Source: Gammaproteobacteria bacterium (GTDB taxonomy: Bacteria; Pseudomonadota; Gammaproteobacteria; S144-34). Taken from it: 10,325 nt of DNA. Shown piece after piece: positions 1 through 5,845 of the stretch (the stretch's first letter is position 1; every line of letters begins with the position of its first letter). Below the pieces are notes generated by a model, which saw nothing but the letters and a program-made list of their open reading frames with translations, ran no database searches and was not told where the DNA came from. A program made the translations under genes and the position numbers. The stretch spans positions 1 through 10,325 of the forward strand of contig WFOW01000415.1 of NCBI GenBank assembly GCA_015487895.1, in the 5' to 3' direction.

Positions 1-1
1 G

Positions 2-976
2 CTGGACCGCATGGAGGTGATCCGTATCCCGGGCTACACCGAGGACGAGAAGGTCCACATCGCCACGCGCTATCTGGTGCCCAAGCAGATGAAGGCGAGC
101 GGGCTGCGCGAGGAGGAGCTCGTCATCACCGAGCCCGCCATCCGCGACATCATCCGCTACTACACGCGCGAGGCGGGCGTGCGCAACCTCGAGCGCGAGA
201 TCGCCAAGATCTGCCGCAAGGTGGTCAAGGGCCTGGTGCTCAAGCCGCGCGACCGGCGCGTGGTGGTCAGCCCGCGCAACCTCGAGAAGTACCTGGGGGT
301 GCGCCGCTACCGTTACGGGCGCGCCGAGGAGAGCGACCGTGTCGGGCAGGTGACGGGGCTCGCCTGGACCGAGGTCGGCGGCGAGCTGCTCACCATCGAG
401 GCCGCCGTGATGCCGGGCAAGGGCAACATCATCCGCACCGGGCAGCTCGGCGACGTCATGAAGGAATCCATCGAGGCGGCGCGCACGGTGGTGCGCGCCC
501 GCGCCCGCACCCTAGGCATTGCCACGGACTACTTCGAGAAGCACGACATCCACATCCACGTCCCGGAGGGCGCCATCCCCAAGGACGGCCCCAGCGCCGG
601 CATCGGCATGTGCACGGCGCTGGTCTCGGCGCTCACGGGCATCCCGGTGCGCGCCGACGTGGCGATGACGGGCGAGATCACGCTGCGCGGCGAGGTGCTG
701 CCCATCGGGGGGCTGAAGGAGAAGCTGCTCGCCGCCCACCGCGGCGGGGTGCGCACCGTTCTGATCCCGGAGGAGAACGTCAAGGACCTCGTCGACATCC
801 CGAAGAACGTCAAGGCCGAGCTCGACATCCGGCCCGTGAAGTGGATCGACCAGGTCCTCGAGATCGCGCTCACCAGCATGCCGGTGCCGCTGCCGGAGGA
901 CGAGGAGGGCGGCGCCAAGCCCGCCGCGGCCAAGCGCAAGGGCGGCCGCAAGCGCGGCGGCGTGCACGCGCACTAA
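2..976 (+). CDS. lon: Lon protease, C-terminal part (truncated by window edge)
   Basis: This is the C-terminal part of the ATP-dependent cytosolic protease Lon, which unfolds and degrades damaged and regulatory proteins. The frame is open from base 2, so the gene starts outside the window; about 324 of the usual 780-800 residues are visible. The visible part begins at the LDRM segment of the AAA+ module and continues through the small alpha domain ([15 protein letters not shown]) into the S16 protease domain. The catalytic Ser lies in PKDGPSAG (codon 593-595). The catalytic Lys is the second Lys of GGLKEK (codon 722-724), 43 residues later, exactly the Ser679-Lys722 spacing of E. coli Lon. 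The protein ends in a basic Lys/Arg/Gly-rich tail (about 905-973) that E. coli Lon does not have. hupB follows on the same strand, as in many gammaproteobacteria. Identification is secure. Confidence 0.98.
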   Translation: MDRMEVIRIPGYTEDEKVHIATRYLVPKQMKASGLREEELVITEPAIRDIIRYYTREAGVRNLEREIAKICRKVVKGLVLKPRDRRVVVSPRNLEKYLGVRRYRYGRAEESDRVGQVTGLAWTEVGGELLTIEAAVMPGKGNIIRTGQLGDVMKESIEAARTVVRARARTLGIATDYFEKHDIHIHVPEGAIPKDGPSAGIGMCTALVSALTGIPVRADVAMTGEITLRGEVLPIGGLKEKLLAAHRGGVRTVLIPEENVKDLVDIPKNVKAELDIRPVKWIDQVLEIALTSMPVPLPEDEEGGAKPAAAKRKGGRKRGGVHAH

Positions 977-995
977 AGGCGGCCGGGTGCATGAA

Positions 996-1015
996 GCGCG
1001 CGGTTGACCGCGCGC
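996..1015. repeat. Perfect 9-bp inverted repeat over the hupB -35 box
   Basis: GCGCGCGGT (996-1004) and ACCGCGCGC (1007-1015) are exact reverse complements around a TG centre. The repeat overlaps the TTGACC -35 hexamer of the promoter at 1004-1033 and starts 20 nt after the lon stop codon. It has the form of an operator for a dimeric regulator. It could also help end lon transcription, but a 2-nt centre makes a poor hairpin loop and no T-run follows. In such GC-rich DNA a chance palindrome is possible. Confidence 0.5.
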
Positions 1016-1033
1016 ATGCGTGCCTGCTATAAG
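1004..1033 (+). promoter_or_regulatory. Predicted sigma70 promoter for hupB
   Basis: The -35 box TTGACC (1004-1009) and -10 box TATAAG (1028-1033) are separated by 18 bp. Each box matches the consensus at five of six positions. These AT-containing boxes stand out in otherwise very GC-rich DNA. Transcription would start near 1040, giving a leader of about 237 nt before the hupB start. No other pair of boxes this good was noticed in the window. Confidence 0.7.
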
Positions 1034-1048
1034 GCTGCGCTCCGAGCA

Positions 1049-1080
1049 CGGCCGGTGCGGCGCGGGCGCCGTGCCGGCCG
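1049..1080 (+). other. Strong GC hairpin in the hupB leader
   Basis: Bases 1049-1062 pair with 1067-1080 around a CGGG loop. The stem has about 14 pairs, two of them G-U, and includes CGGCCGG against CCGGCCG. It would form at the very 5' end of the transcript from the promoter at 1004-1033. No T-run follows, so a simple intrinsic terminator is unlikely. RNA stabilisation or attenuation of hupB are possible roles, both inferred. Confidence 0.5.
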
Positions 1081-1114
1081 CCGCGTGATCCGCCGCCACG
1101 CAGGGAGGGCCGGA

Positions 1115-1240
1115 ATGTCGCCCGGCAGCGGCGACGTCGGGCCCGGTCAGCGCAACGGGCCGTCCATGGCCCAGCCAAGAGGCAGCACCCCGCGCAGCGC
1201 CGTCCGGTGCGGCGGGGAGGGGCCGTTGCGCACCCGCTGA
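1115..1240 (+). CDS. Possible 41-residue small ORF in the hupB leader
   Basis: ATG at 1115 is preceded by a strong Shine-Dalgarno-like AGGGAGGG (1102-1109) at 5-nt spacing. The frame runs 41 codons to TGA at 1238-1240, which is 20 nt before the hupB ribosome binding site. The product is rich in Gly, Ser, Pro and Arg, begins MSPGSGDVGPGQ and has no recognisable domain, signal peptide or membrane segment. It lies wholly between the predicted hupB promoter and hupB, so it could be a leader peptide or an unannotated small protein. The composition is also what random GC-rich DNA would give. No function is proposed; only the ribosome binding site and the position speak for it. Confidence 0.25.
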   Translation: MSPGSGDVGPGQRNGPSMAQPRGSTPRSAVRCGGEGPLRTR

Positions 1241-1276
1241 CGAGAGACGAACACCGACGCAGGAGGGGAGCCCCGC

Positions 1277-1549
1277 ATGAACAAGTCCGAGCTCATCGAC
1301 GCCGTCGCCGAGACCGCCAACCTCCCGCGCGCCGCCGCTGAGCGCGCCGTCAACGCCGTCTTCGACTCCATCCGCGACGCCCTGGTCAAGGGTGAGCAGG
1401 TGGTGCTCGCGGGCTTCGGGACCTTCTCCGTCAAGGAGCGAGCCGCGCGCACCGGCCGCAACCCGCAGACGGGCGAGACCATCCAGATCGCCGCCGCGCG
1501 CGTGCCGAGCTTCAAGGCTGGCAAGACGCTCAAGGATGCCGTAAACTAG
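1277..1549 (+). CDS. hupB: DNA-binding protein HU-beta
   Basis: HU is a small dimeric nucleoid protein that bends DNA and affects replication, repair and transcription. The 90-residue product has the full family length. It opens [12 protein letters not shown], carries the GFGTF turn at residues 46-50, the beta-arm tip RNPQTGE at 61-67 whose Pro63 intercalates into DNA, and the C-terminal helix [12 protein letters not shown]. The ATG is preceded by AGGAGG (1261-1266) at a 10-nt spacing. Its place directly after lon is the usual gammaproteobacterial arrangement and favours hupB over hupA. A promoter is predicted at 1004-1033, leaving a long structured leader. Strong GC hairpins follow the stop codon before the tRNA genes. 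Confidence 0.97.
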   Translation: MNKSELIDAVAETANLPRAAAERAVNAVFDSIRDALVKGEQVVLAGFGTFSVKERAARTGRNPQTGETIQIAAARVPSFKAGKTLKDAVN

Positions 1550-1560
1550 CGCCGCTCCAC

Positions 1561-1607
1561 GGGCCGCGGCCGCGGCCCGGCAGCGCCGCCGGGCACGGCC
1601 GGCGGTG
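1561..1607 (+). terminator. Two GC hairpins after hupB, possible terminator or processing site
   Basis: Bases 1561-1578 form an 18-bp perfect palindrome (GGGCCGCGG followed by its reverse complement). A second stem pairs about 1584-1592 with 1599-1607 around a 6-nt loop. Both lie 12-58 nt after the hupB stop and 33 nt or more before the tRNA-Val gene. Neither is followed by a T-run, so this is not a classical intrinsic terminator. It could be a 3' stabilising structure or a processing signal if hupB and the tRNAs share a transcript. No promoter for the tRNAs was recognised here. Confidence 0.4.
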
Positions 1608-1639
1608 GGCTCGGATCCCGCGGGAGCGGCACCGCATGC

Positions 1640-1715
1640 GGGTGCTTAGCTCAGCCGGGAGAGCGTCGCCCTTACAAGGCGAAGGTCGGGGGTTCGAGCC
1701 CCTCAGCACCCACCA
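1640..1715 (+). tRNA. tRNA-Val (anticodon TAC)
   Basis: A complete 76-nt cloverleaf can be drawn. The 7-bp acceptor stem pairs GGGTGCT (1640-1646) with AGCACCC (1705-1711). The D stem pairs GCTC (1649-1652) with GAGC (1661-1664). The anticodon stem TCGCC/GGCGA encloses the loop CTTACAA, with TAC at 1673-1675. The T arm carries GGTTCGAGCC. The discriminator is A and CCA is encoded at 1713-1715. It reads GTA and, with wobble, other Val codons. It is 11 nt from the tRNA-Asp gene, so the two are probably co-transcribed. Confidence 0.97.
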
Positions 1716-1726
1716 GGCGCACACCC

Positions 1727-1803
1727 GGAGCGGTAGTTCAGCTGGTTAGAATGCCGGCCTGTCACGCCGGAGGTCGCGGGTTCGAGTCCCGTCCGCTCCG
1801 CCA
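1727..1803 (+). tRNA. tRNA-Asp (anticodon GTC)
   Basis: A complete 77-nt cloverleaf can be drawn. The acceptor stem pairs GGAGCGG (1727-1733) with CCGCTCC (1793-1799). The D arm carries GTTCAGCTGGTT. The anticodon stem CCGGC/GCCGG encloses CTGTCAC, with GTC at 1761-1763. The T arm is GCGGG TTCGAGT CCCGT. The discriminator is G73 and CCA is encoded at 1801-1803. The 3' ends of tRNA genes are common attachment sites for integrating elements, and an accessory-type gene pair begins 198 nt downstream. No second copy of the tRNA 3' end was noticed in the window. Confidence 0.97.
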
Positions 1804-1841
1804 CCTTCCTTGCCTTGCCCCGTGCCGTCAGCCGCTTGGCG

Positions 1842-1893
1842 GCAGGGGCGCTCCCGTGTCATCCATCTTGTGGACCAATGGGAGCGCCTGCCC
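1842..1893 (+). repeat. Long inverted repeat downstream of tRNA-Asp
   Basis: GGCGCTCCC (1847-1855) and GGGAGCGCC (1880-1888) are exact reverse complements, 24 nt apart. Weaker pairing (GCA against TGC) extends the stem outward past a 2-nt bulge. A smaller stem, GCCGC-TTG-GCGGC (1831-1843), overlaps its left edge. It may close the tRNA transcription unit or lie in the control region of the MNT/HEPN module. There is no T-run. Apart from this structure and a weak -10-like TAACAT (1988-1993), I see nothing in 1804-2000. Confidence 0.5.
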
Positions 1894-2000
1894 GCGCCTG
1901 ACGAGCCTGGGCGGGCGGCCGCCTGCTTCGCGCGGCCTGTCGTCCCTGTCGGATGGGATCCCCGCCCGCGCGGTGGACCGTTTCCGGTAACATCGTCCCC

Positions 2001-2300
2001 ATGCGCCTGAGCGAGGACGAGCGCCGGCTGATCCGCGCCAAGGTCGCCGAGCTCTTCGGGCCCGGGGCGCGCGTGCGCCTGTTCGGCTCGCGCGTGGACG
2101 ATGCGGCCCGCGGCGGCGACATCGACCTGCTCGTGGAGGTGCCGGAGCCCGTCGGCAACCGCCCGGCCGCGGCCGCGCGGCTGGCGGCGGAGCTGCAGAT
2201 CGCCCTCGGGGACCAGCGTATCGACGTCGTCCTCGTCGACCCCCACACCCCGCCCGCGCCGGTCCACGAGGTCGCGCGGCGCACGGGGGTGCCGCTGTGA
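2001..2300 (+). CDS. MNT-type nucleotidyltransferase, MntA-like antitoxin
   Basis: This 99-residue protein has the minimal nucleotidyltransferase (MNT) fold. The signature is LFGSRVDDAARGGDIDLLVEV: Gly29-Ser30, then Asp40 and Asp42 as the metal-binding DxD, with a third acidic residue likely at Asp75 in RIDVVLVD. Nine residues separate GS from DxD; the motif is usually written GSX10DXD, so this is a variant spacing with all carboxylates kept. In characterised MntA-HepT pairs, this protein blocks the HEPN ribonuclease by adding AMP units to the toxin's motif tyrosine. I chose ATG 2001 because the family begins just before the first helix; an in-frame start at 1953 would add 16 residues unlike the family. 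No Shine-Dalgarno is visible, and TAACAT at 1988-1993 would put transcription start near the ATG, so a leaderless mRNA is possible. The next gene overlaps by 4 nt. Confidence 0.88.
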   Translation: MRLSEDERRLIRAKVAELFGPGARVRLFGSRVDDAARGGDIDLLVEVPEPVGNRPAAAARLAAELQIALGDQRIDVVLVDPHTPPAPVHEVARRTGVPL

Positions 2301-2782
2301 GCGCCCCGCGGGAGGCCAGGGCCGCTCTGCGCGCCGCCCTGGAGGTGGCCGCGCGCGAGGCCGCGCACCTGCGGGGCACGCGCGAGCGCCTGCTCCCGGG
2401 GCCGGTGGATGCGGCCTGGGTGCGGCGCCTCGAGGCCGACCCGGTGCTGGCCGAGCGGGTCGATGGCTTCGTCGCCCGCTTCGGGCGGCTGCAGGACACG
2501 CTCGGCAACCGCGTCGTCCCGCGGCTGCTCGCCGCCCTCGCCGAGCCCGTGGGCGCGCAGATCGACAACCTCCACCGCCTCGAGCGCCTCGGCCTGCTGC
2601 GCTCCGCCCGGGAATGGATCGAGGCCCGGAACCTCCGCAACCGCCTCGTCCACGAGTACGTCACGGATCCGGAGGAGTTCGCGCAGGCCCTCGAGCGCGC
2701 GCGCGAGCTCACCGACCTCCTGCTCGACACCTGCGAGCGCCTCGCCGCCCGCGCCGCGGCGCTGGGGCACGAGGGCGGCTGA
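2297..2782 (+). CDS. HEPN-domain ribonuclease toxin, HepT-like
   Basis: This 161-residue, mostly helical protein carries an exact RX4HXY motif: Arg114, His119 and Tyr121 in RNRLVHEY, the active site and AMPylation tyrosine of HepT-type HEPN RNases. Characterised relatives cut RNA, in one case tRNA near its 3' end, and are neutralised by the partner MNT protein. The segment around DGFVARFGRLQDTLGNRVVP and the REWIEARNLRNRLVHEY block are the recognisable core. The start is GTG at 2297, inside the antitoxin's stop (GTGA overlap), with GGGGGTG (2285-2291) as a ribosome binding site 5 nt away. The tight coupling indicates one functional unit. The protein seems longer than typical HepT, with about 30 extra N-terminal residues. 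It ends 30 nt before the convergent cytochrome gene. The toxin role is inferred from the family; a non-toxic housekeeping HEPN/MNT pair cannot be excluded. Confidence 0.85.
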   Translation: MSAPREARAALRAALEVAAREAAHLRGTRERLLPGPVDAAWVRRLEADPVLAERVDGFVARFGRLQDTLGNRVVPRLLAALAEPVGAQIDNLHRLERLGLLRSAREWIEARNLRNRLVHEYVTDPEEFAQALERARELTDLLLDTCERLAARAAALGHEGG

Positions 2783-2812
2783 GGCGCGCCCTGGGCTGCC
2801 GCAAGGGGGCGG

Positions 2813-3466
2813 TCAGCGCAGGCTGGCCAGGTAATGCGCGAGGGCCCGCAGCTCCCCGTCCGAGAGCCCCTGCACCATGGTGCGCATGATAGGGCTGTCG
2901 CGGCGTCCGCCCGGGTCACGGAACTCCCGCAGGGTGCGGAAGAGGTACTCGGGCTGCTGGCCCGCAAGCCGCGCGTAGCCGCGGCGCCCGCGCCCGTCGA
3001 GGCCGTGGCAGCCTATGCAGCGGCTGCGGTAGATCGGTTCGCCGCGCGCGGCGAGCGCGGGGTCGCCGCCGGCCGGCCGCAAGGGCTGGCTCGAGAAGTA
3101 GATCACGAGGTTGAGCTTGTCCTCGTCCGTGAAGCGGCGGGCGAGGGCCTGCATGTAGGTGGTGCGCCTGGCGCCGGTGGCGAAGCGCTCGATCTGGTCC
3201 AGCAGATAGACCGGATTCTGGCCGGCGAGCTTGGGCACGTGGGGGCGGCGGCTGTTGCCGTCCTCGCCGTGGCAGTAGAAGCAGAAGGCGCCGCGCTCGC
3301 GTCCCGCCTCGATGGCGGCGGCGAGCCGGCCTTCGTCGGCGAGCACGTGCCGCACGCGCTGGAGCAGATGCGGGGGCGAAGGCTCCTGTGCCGCCACGCT
3401 TTCACCCCCCGTCCCTGCGGCGATGCCGAGGATCGCGAGCGGTAGCCAGAGCAGCACGCTTCGCAT
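2813..3466 (-). CDS. Periplasmic dihaem cytochrome c, c4-type
   Basis: This 217-residue precursor has an N-terminal signal peptide (hydrophobic residues 4-20, likely cleaved after VAA near residue 26) and two class I cytochrome c domains. The haem attachment sites are CFYCH (62-66) and CIGCH (150-154). Likely axial methionines are Met105 in TYMQAL and Met194 or Met197 near SPIMRTM. Each half ends in a helix typical of the family (FTDEDKLNLVIYFSSQ and LSDGELRALAHYLASL), and LAGQ repeats after each haem site, as in cytochrome c4. Cytochromes c4 shuttle electrons in the periplasm, often to terminal oxidases. The ATG is preceded on its strand by a purine-rich AGGGAGAGAG ribosome binding site. It is the last gene of the minus-strand block, 105 nt after the sugar dehydrogenase-like gene, so it could accept that enzyme's electrons (inferred). 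Confidence 0.92.
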   Translation of the reverse strand: MRSVLLWLPLAILGIAAGTGGESVAAQEPSPPHLLQRVRHVLADEGRLAAAIEAGRERGAFCFYCHGEDGNSRRPHVPKLAGQNPVYLLDQIERFATGARRTTYMQALARRFTDEDKLNLVIYFSSQPLRPAGGDPALAARGEPIYRSRCIGCHGLDGRGRRGYARLAGQQPEYLFRTLREFRDPGGRRDSPIMRTMVQGLSDGELRALAHYLASLR

Positions 3467-3502
3467 CGGGCGTCTCTCTCCCTTTCAGCGGTGAAGTCAC
3501 CT

Positions 3503-3550
3503 GGCCGCCTCCCGGGCGGGAGGGGCCGATGGGAGGCTCGCATGGCGAGC
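3503..3550 (-). other. Hairpins between the dehydrogenase and cytochrome genes
   Basis: GGCCGCCTCCC (3503-3513) pairs with GGGAGGGGCC (3518-3527), with one bulged base and a 4-nt loop. A second stem, GCTCGC (3536-3541) with GCGAGC (3545-3550), has a 3-nt loop. Both lie in the 105-nt gap downstream of the dehydrogenase gene on the minus strand and upstream of the cytochrome gene. No T-run follows in either direction. They could attenuate read-through or protect the upstream mRNA. No clear promoter for the cytochrome gene was found here. Confidence 0.4.
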
Positions 3551-3571
3551 GGCGCCCCGTATTGATCCCGG

Positions 3572-4738
3572 TCAGGGAGTGCGGGCGGGATTCTGGCTGG
3601 GTCCCGGGGTCTCGCCGGAGGGGGCGGCCGGAACGATCCGGAGCACACGCCCGCCGCGGTGGTCGAGCAGGTAGAGCTCGCCGGCCCCATCCTCGGCGAA
3701 GGACGAGGGATGCGTGCCCGTGCGCCGCATGAGGACCAGGCGACGCCAGCGGCCGTCGGCGCCGCGCTTCAGGCCCCAGAGCGGCCCCGTGCACCAGTCG
3801 CTGAAGACGTACACCCCGCGCAGGGCCGGAATGGCGCGGCCGCGGTAGACGAAGCCGCCGGTCACGGAGCAGCCCTCGTCGTGGCCGTACTCGAAGACGG
3901 GATCCACGAGATCGCGGCGGCGGGCGCAGTCGGGGTCCGCGAAGCACAGCGACCCTTCCTTGAGGTTCCAGCCGTAGTTGAGCCCCTTCGGATGGCCGGC
4001 GGGCGCCCGGTCGATCTCCTCGCGCCGGTCCTGGCCCACGTCGGCGATCCAGAGCTCGCCCGTGGCGCGGTCGAAGCTGAAGCGCCAGGGGTTGCGAAGC
4101 CCCAGTGCCCAGACCTCGGGGCGGGCGCCGGGGCGGTCGACGTCGAGCCGCAGGAGCTTGCCGAGCGGGCTGCGCGGGTCCTGGGCGTTGCCCCAGGGAT
4201 CGCCGGCGCCGCCGCCGTCGCCCGGCCCCAGCCAGAGACGCCCGTCGGGGCCGAAGGCGAGCTGGCCGCCGTTGTGGTTGGCGGCCGGCTGCGGCAGCCG
4301 CAGCCAGCGGCGCAGCCGGCCGCGCACCGTGCCGCCCGCCACGCGCGCCTCGGCGAGCACCACCGCCCCCTCGCGGTCGGTGTAGTAGAGGAACATCCGT
4401 CCGTTTTCGGCGAAGCGCGGGTGGAGGGCGACGCCGAGCAGCCCCTGCTCGAAGCCGCGGCTGACCCGCTCCGACAGGTCGAGGACGAGGGCGCGGCCCG
4501 TGCCGTCGTGCGCGAGCCGCCACAGCCGCCCTCCCTGCTCGACGAGCCAGGCATGGCGCGGCCCGAAGGCGAGCCCCACGGGCCGCTCGAAGCCTTCCGC
4601 CCAGGGCGCCAGCGCCACGCGCGGCGGGGCCGCCGGCTCGGGCCCGGACGCCCGGACCGCGGCGGCGGCCGCGCAGGCGAGGATGCAGGCGAGGGCCCGG
4701 ACCACGGACGCGGTGTAGGCGCGCGCCGGCCCGTGCAT
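3572..4738 (-). CDS. Secreted GSDH-family (PQQ-dependent sugar dehydrogenase-like) protein
   Basis: This 388-residue beta-propeller protein belongs to the glucose/sorbosone dehydrogenase family. Recognisable blocks are GFERPVGLAFGP (49-60), RGFEQGLLGVALHPRFAENG (94-113), NHNGGQLAFGPDGRLWLGPGD (154-174), LGLRNPWRFSFD (212-223) and a C-terminal HDEGCSVTGGFVYRG (286-300). His155 in NHNGG matches the position of the catalytic base in soluble glucose dehydrogenase. Family members oxidise aldoses using PQQ in the periplasm; the real substrate cannot be read from sequence. The N-terminus (residues 12-30) looks like a Sec signal. I chose ATG 4738, 10 nt after the upstream glycosyltransferase stop; GTG starts at 4786 (overlapping that gene) and 4705 are also possible, and none has a strong ribosome binding site. 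Four cysteines (265, 271, 290, 316) could form disulfides. The cytochrome c gene follows and may take its electrons (inferred). Confidence 0.88.
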   Translation of the reverse strand: MHGPARAYTASVVRALACILACAAAAAVRASGPEPAAPPRVALAPWAEGFERPVGLAFGPRHAWLVEQGGRLWRLAHDGTGRALVLDLSERVSRGFEQGLLGVALHPRFAENGRMFLYYTDREGAVVLAEARVAGGTVRGRLRRWLRLPQPAANHNGGQLAFGPDGRLWLGPGDGGGAGDPWGNAQDPRSPLGKLLRLDVDRPGARPEVWALGLRNPWRFSFDRATGELWIADVGQDRREEIDRAPAGHPKGLNYGWNLKEGSLCFADPDCARRRDLVDPVFEYGHDEGCSVTGGFVYRGRAIPALRGVYVFSDWCTGPLWGLKRGADGRWRRLVLMRRTGTHPSSFAEDGAGELYLLDHRGGRVLRIVPAAPSGETPGPSQNPARTP

Positions 4739-4748
4739 CTCGGGCGCG

Positions 4749-5792
4749 TCAGGCACGGCGGCCGCCGAGGCCGCCCGAGGCGGCACCCGAGCGGCAGCGC
4801 CAGCGGGCGCGCAGCCGCTCGCCCATGTCGCGGGCGGCGATCCAGGGCCGGCGCCATCGCAGCGCGCGGCGGGCGTATAGGGGGGACCCGTCCGCGCGGC
4901 GTCCGCTGCGGTGGCGCTCGGCGATCGCCCGGGCCAGCAGCGCGAACAGGTTATGCTCCTCCAGCACCCGCCGGCGCGCCTCCAGCACCGCTTCCCGGCG
5001 CCTGGCGTGCTCGCCCGCGGCCATCGCCTCGCGGATGATGCGCGCGGCCTCCTCCGCGTCGTCGGGCGGGATGCGGATCAGGCTCTCCTCCGGGAAGTAG
5101 TCGGTGACGTTGGGGCAGCCGCAGTAGAAGGGCAGCGCGAAGCCGAGGAAGGTGTCGGCCAGCTTCTCGCTCCAGTGGTGCGGGGCGATGTGGTTCTCGA
5201 TCGCGACGTGGCAGCGGTACGGATCGATGGCGGCGGCCTTGTCCGGGAGGGGGCGCACGCCGCCTCCGTGGAGCGCCAGCTCGGGCAGACGCTCGCGCAG
5301 GCCCCGCATGAGGGCGTGGCGCCGGCGGTGGAAGGTGTGCCCCTGGGCCTTGGCCGACCAGACCATGGAGACCCCGCCGTGCTTGGGCGGAGGCGGGGCG
5401 TTGAGGAGCTCGTCGAAGGTGCGCACGCGCCCGCTGTCCCGGTCGTATCCGTAGAGCCATACCAGCCCGGACTGGCTGTATATGCGGTCCGGGTGCGGCA
5501 GCGCCCATGGCTCCTGGCTCGTGAGGACCGCCGCGAACTGCCGGGCGAAGGCCGTGCCGTAGGCCTTCACGCAGGACGGCTCCGTGGTCACGAGGAGCGT
5601 GTGCTCCGGAGGGCAGGCCAGCCGCTCGACGCGCAGGGAGAACCGCTCCCCGCGCCGTGGGGGCAGGTCCTCGATCACGACCAGCCAGTCGTAGCGCCGG
5701 GCCTCGGGGTCCAGCAGGAAGCGGCACTCCCCCCACACGGGCCCGGCATCCGGGAGCTGGCGCCGCAGGAGCTGGCGCGGGATCTTGGTCAT
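4749..5792 (-). CDS. Glycosyltransferase family 10 (fucosyltransferase-like)
   Basis: The 347-residue product carries the C-terminal donor-binding signature of GT10 alpha-1,3/1,4-fucosyltransferases: YRCHVAIEN (192-200), HWSEKLADTFLGFALPFYCG (206-225) and CPNVTDYFP (226-234). The conserved Glu199 and the Glu209-Lys210 pair are present. Such enzymes transfer fucose, or a related sugar, from a GDP donor to a surface glycan in the cytoplasm. The N-terminal half is divergent, with WGECRFLLDPEARRYDWLVVIEDLP near the start. The ATG at 5792 has GGGTGA 5 nt upstream; a GTG at 5801 would add Val-Lys-Val and complete a beta strand, so it is an alternative. The C-terminus (300-347) is Arg-rich and probably lies at the membrane. 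The FkbM methyltransferase gene ends 53 nt upstream, so both probably act on the same glycan. No other polysaccharide genes are in view. Confidence 0.85.
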   Translation of the reverse strand: MTKIPRQLLRRQLPDAGPVWGECRFLLDPEARRYDWLVVIEDLPPRRGERFSLRVERLACPPEHTLLVTTEPSCVKAYGTAFARQFAAVLTSQEPWALPHPDRIYSQSGLVWLYGYDRDSGRVRTFDELLNAPPPPKHGGVSMVWSAKAQGHTFHRRRHALMRGLRERLPELALHGGGVRPLPDKAAAIDPYRCHVAIENHIAPHHWSEKLADTFLGFALPFYCGCPNVTDYFPEESLIRIPPDDAEEAARIIREAMAAGEHARRREAVLEARRRVLEEHNLFALLARAIAERHRSGRRADGSPLYARRALRWRRPWIAARDMGERLRARWRCRSGAASGGLGGRRA

Positions 5793-5845
5793 GACCTTCA
5801 CCCGCAGGCGCGCGCCGGCCCCGCGTCCCTTCCGTCCACCGGGGG

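Noticed and set aside
1034..1276. Riboswitch in the hupB leader
   Set aside because: The leader is long and structured, but no core of a known riboswitch class could be recognised; it is reported only as hairpins and a possible small ORF.
1953..2000. Upstream in-frame start for the MNT gene
   Set aside because: The added 16 residues do not resemble the family N-terminus and no ribosome binding site precedes 1953, so ATG 2001 is preferred.
4739..4786. Longer GTG start for the dehydrogenase-like gene
   Set aside because: It would overlap the glycosyltransferase gene by 38 nt, has no clear ribosome binding site and would put an unusual extension before the signal peptide.
3659..5038. 459-codon plus-strand open frame opposite the dehydrogenase and glycosyltransferase genes
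   Set aside because: It is antisense to two well-recognised genes, shows no family motifs, and has the low-complexity composition expected of a shadow frame in very GC-rich DNA. The same holds for long antisense frames at 4911-5921, 5975-6961, 1828-2967 and 6966-8087.
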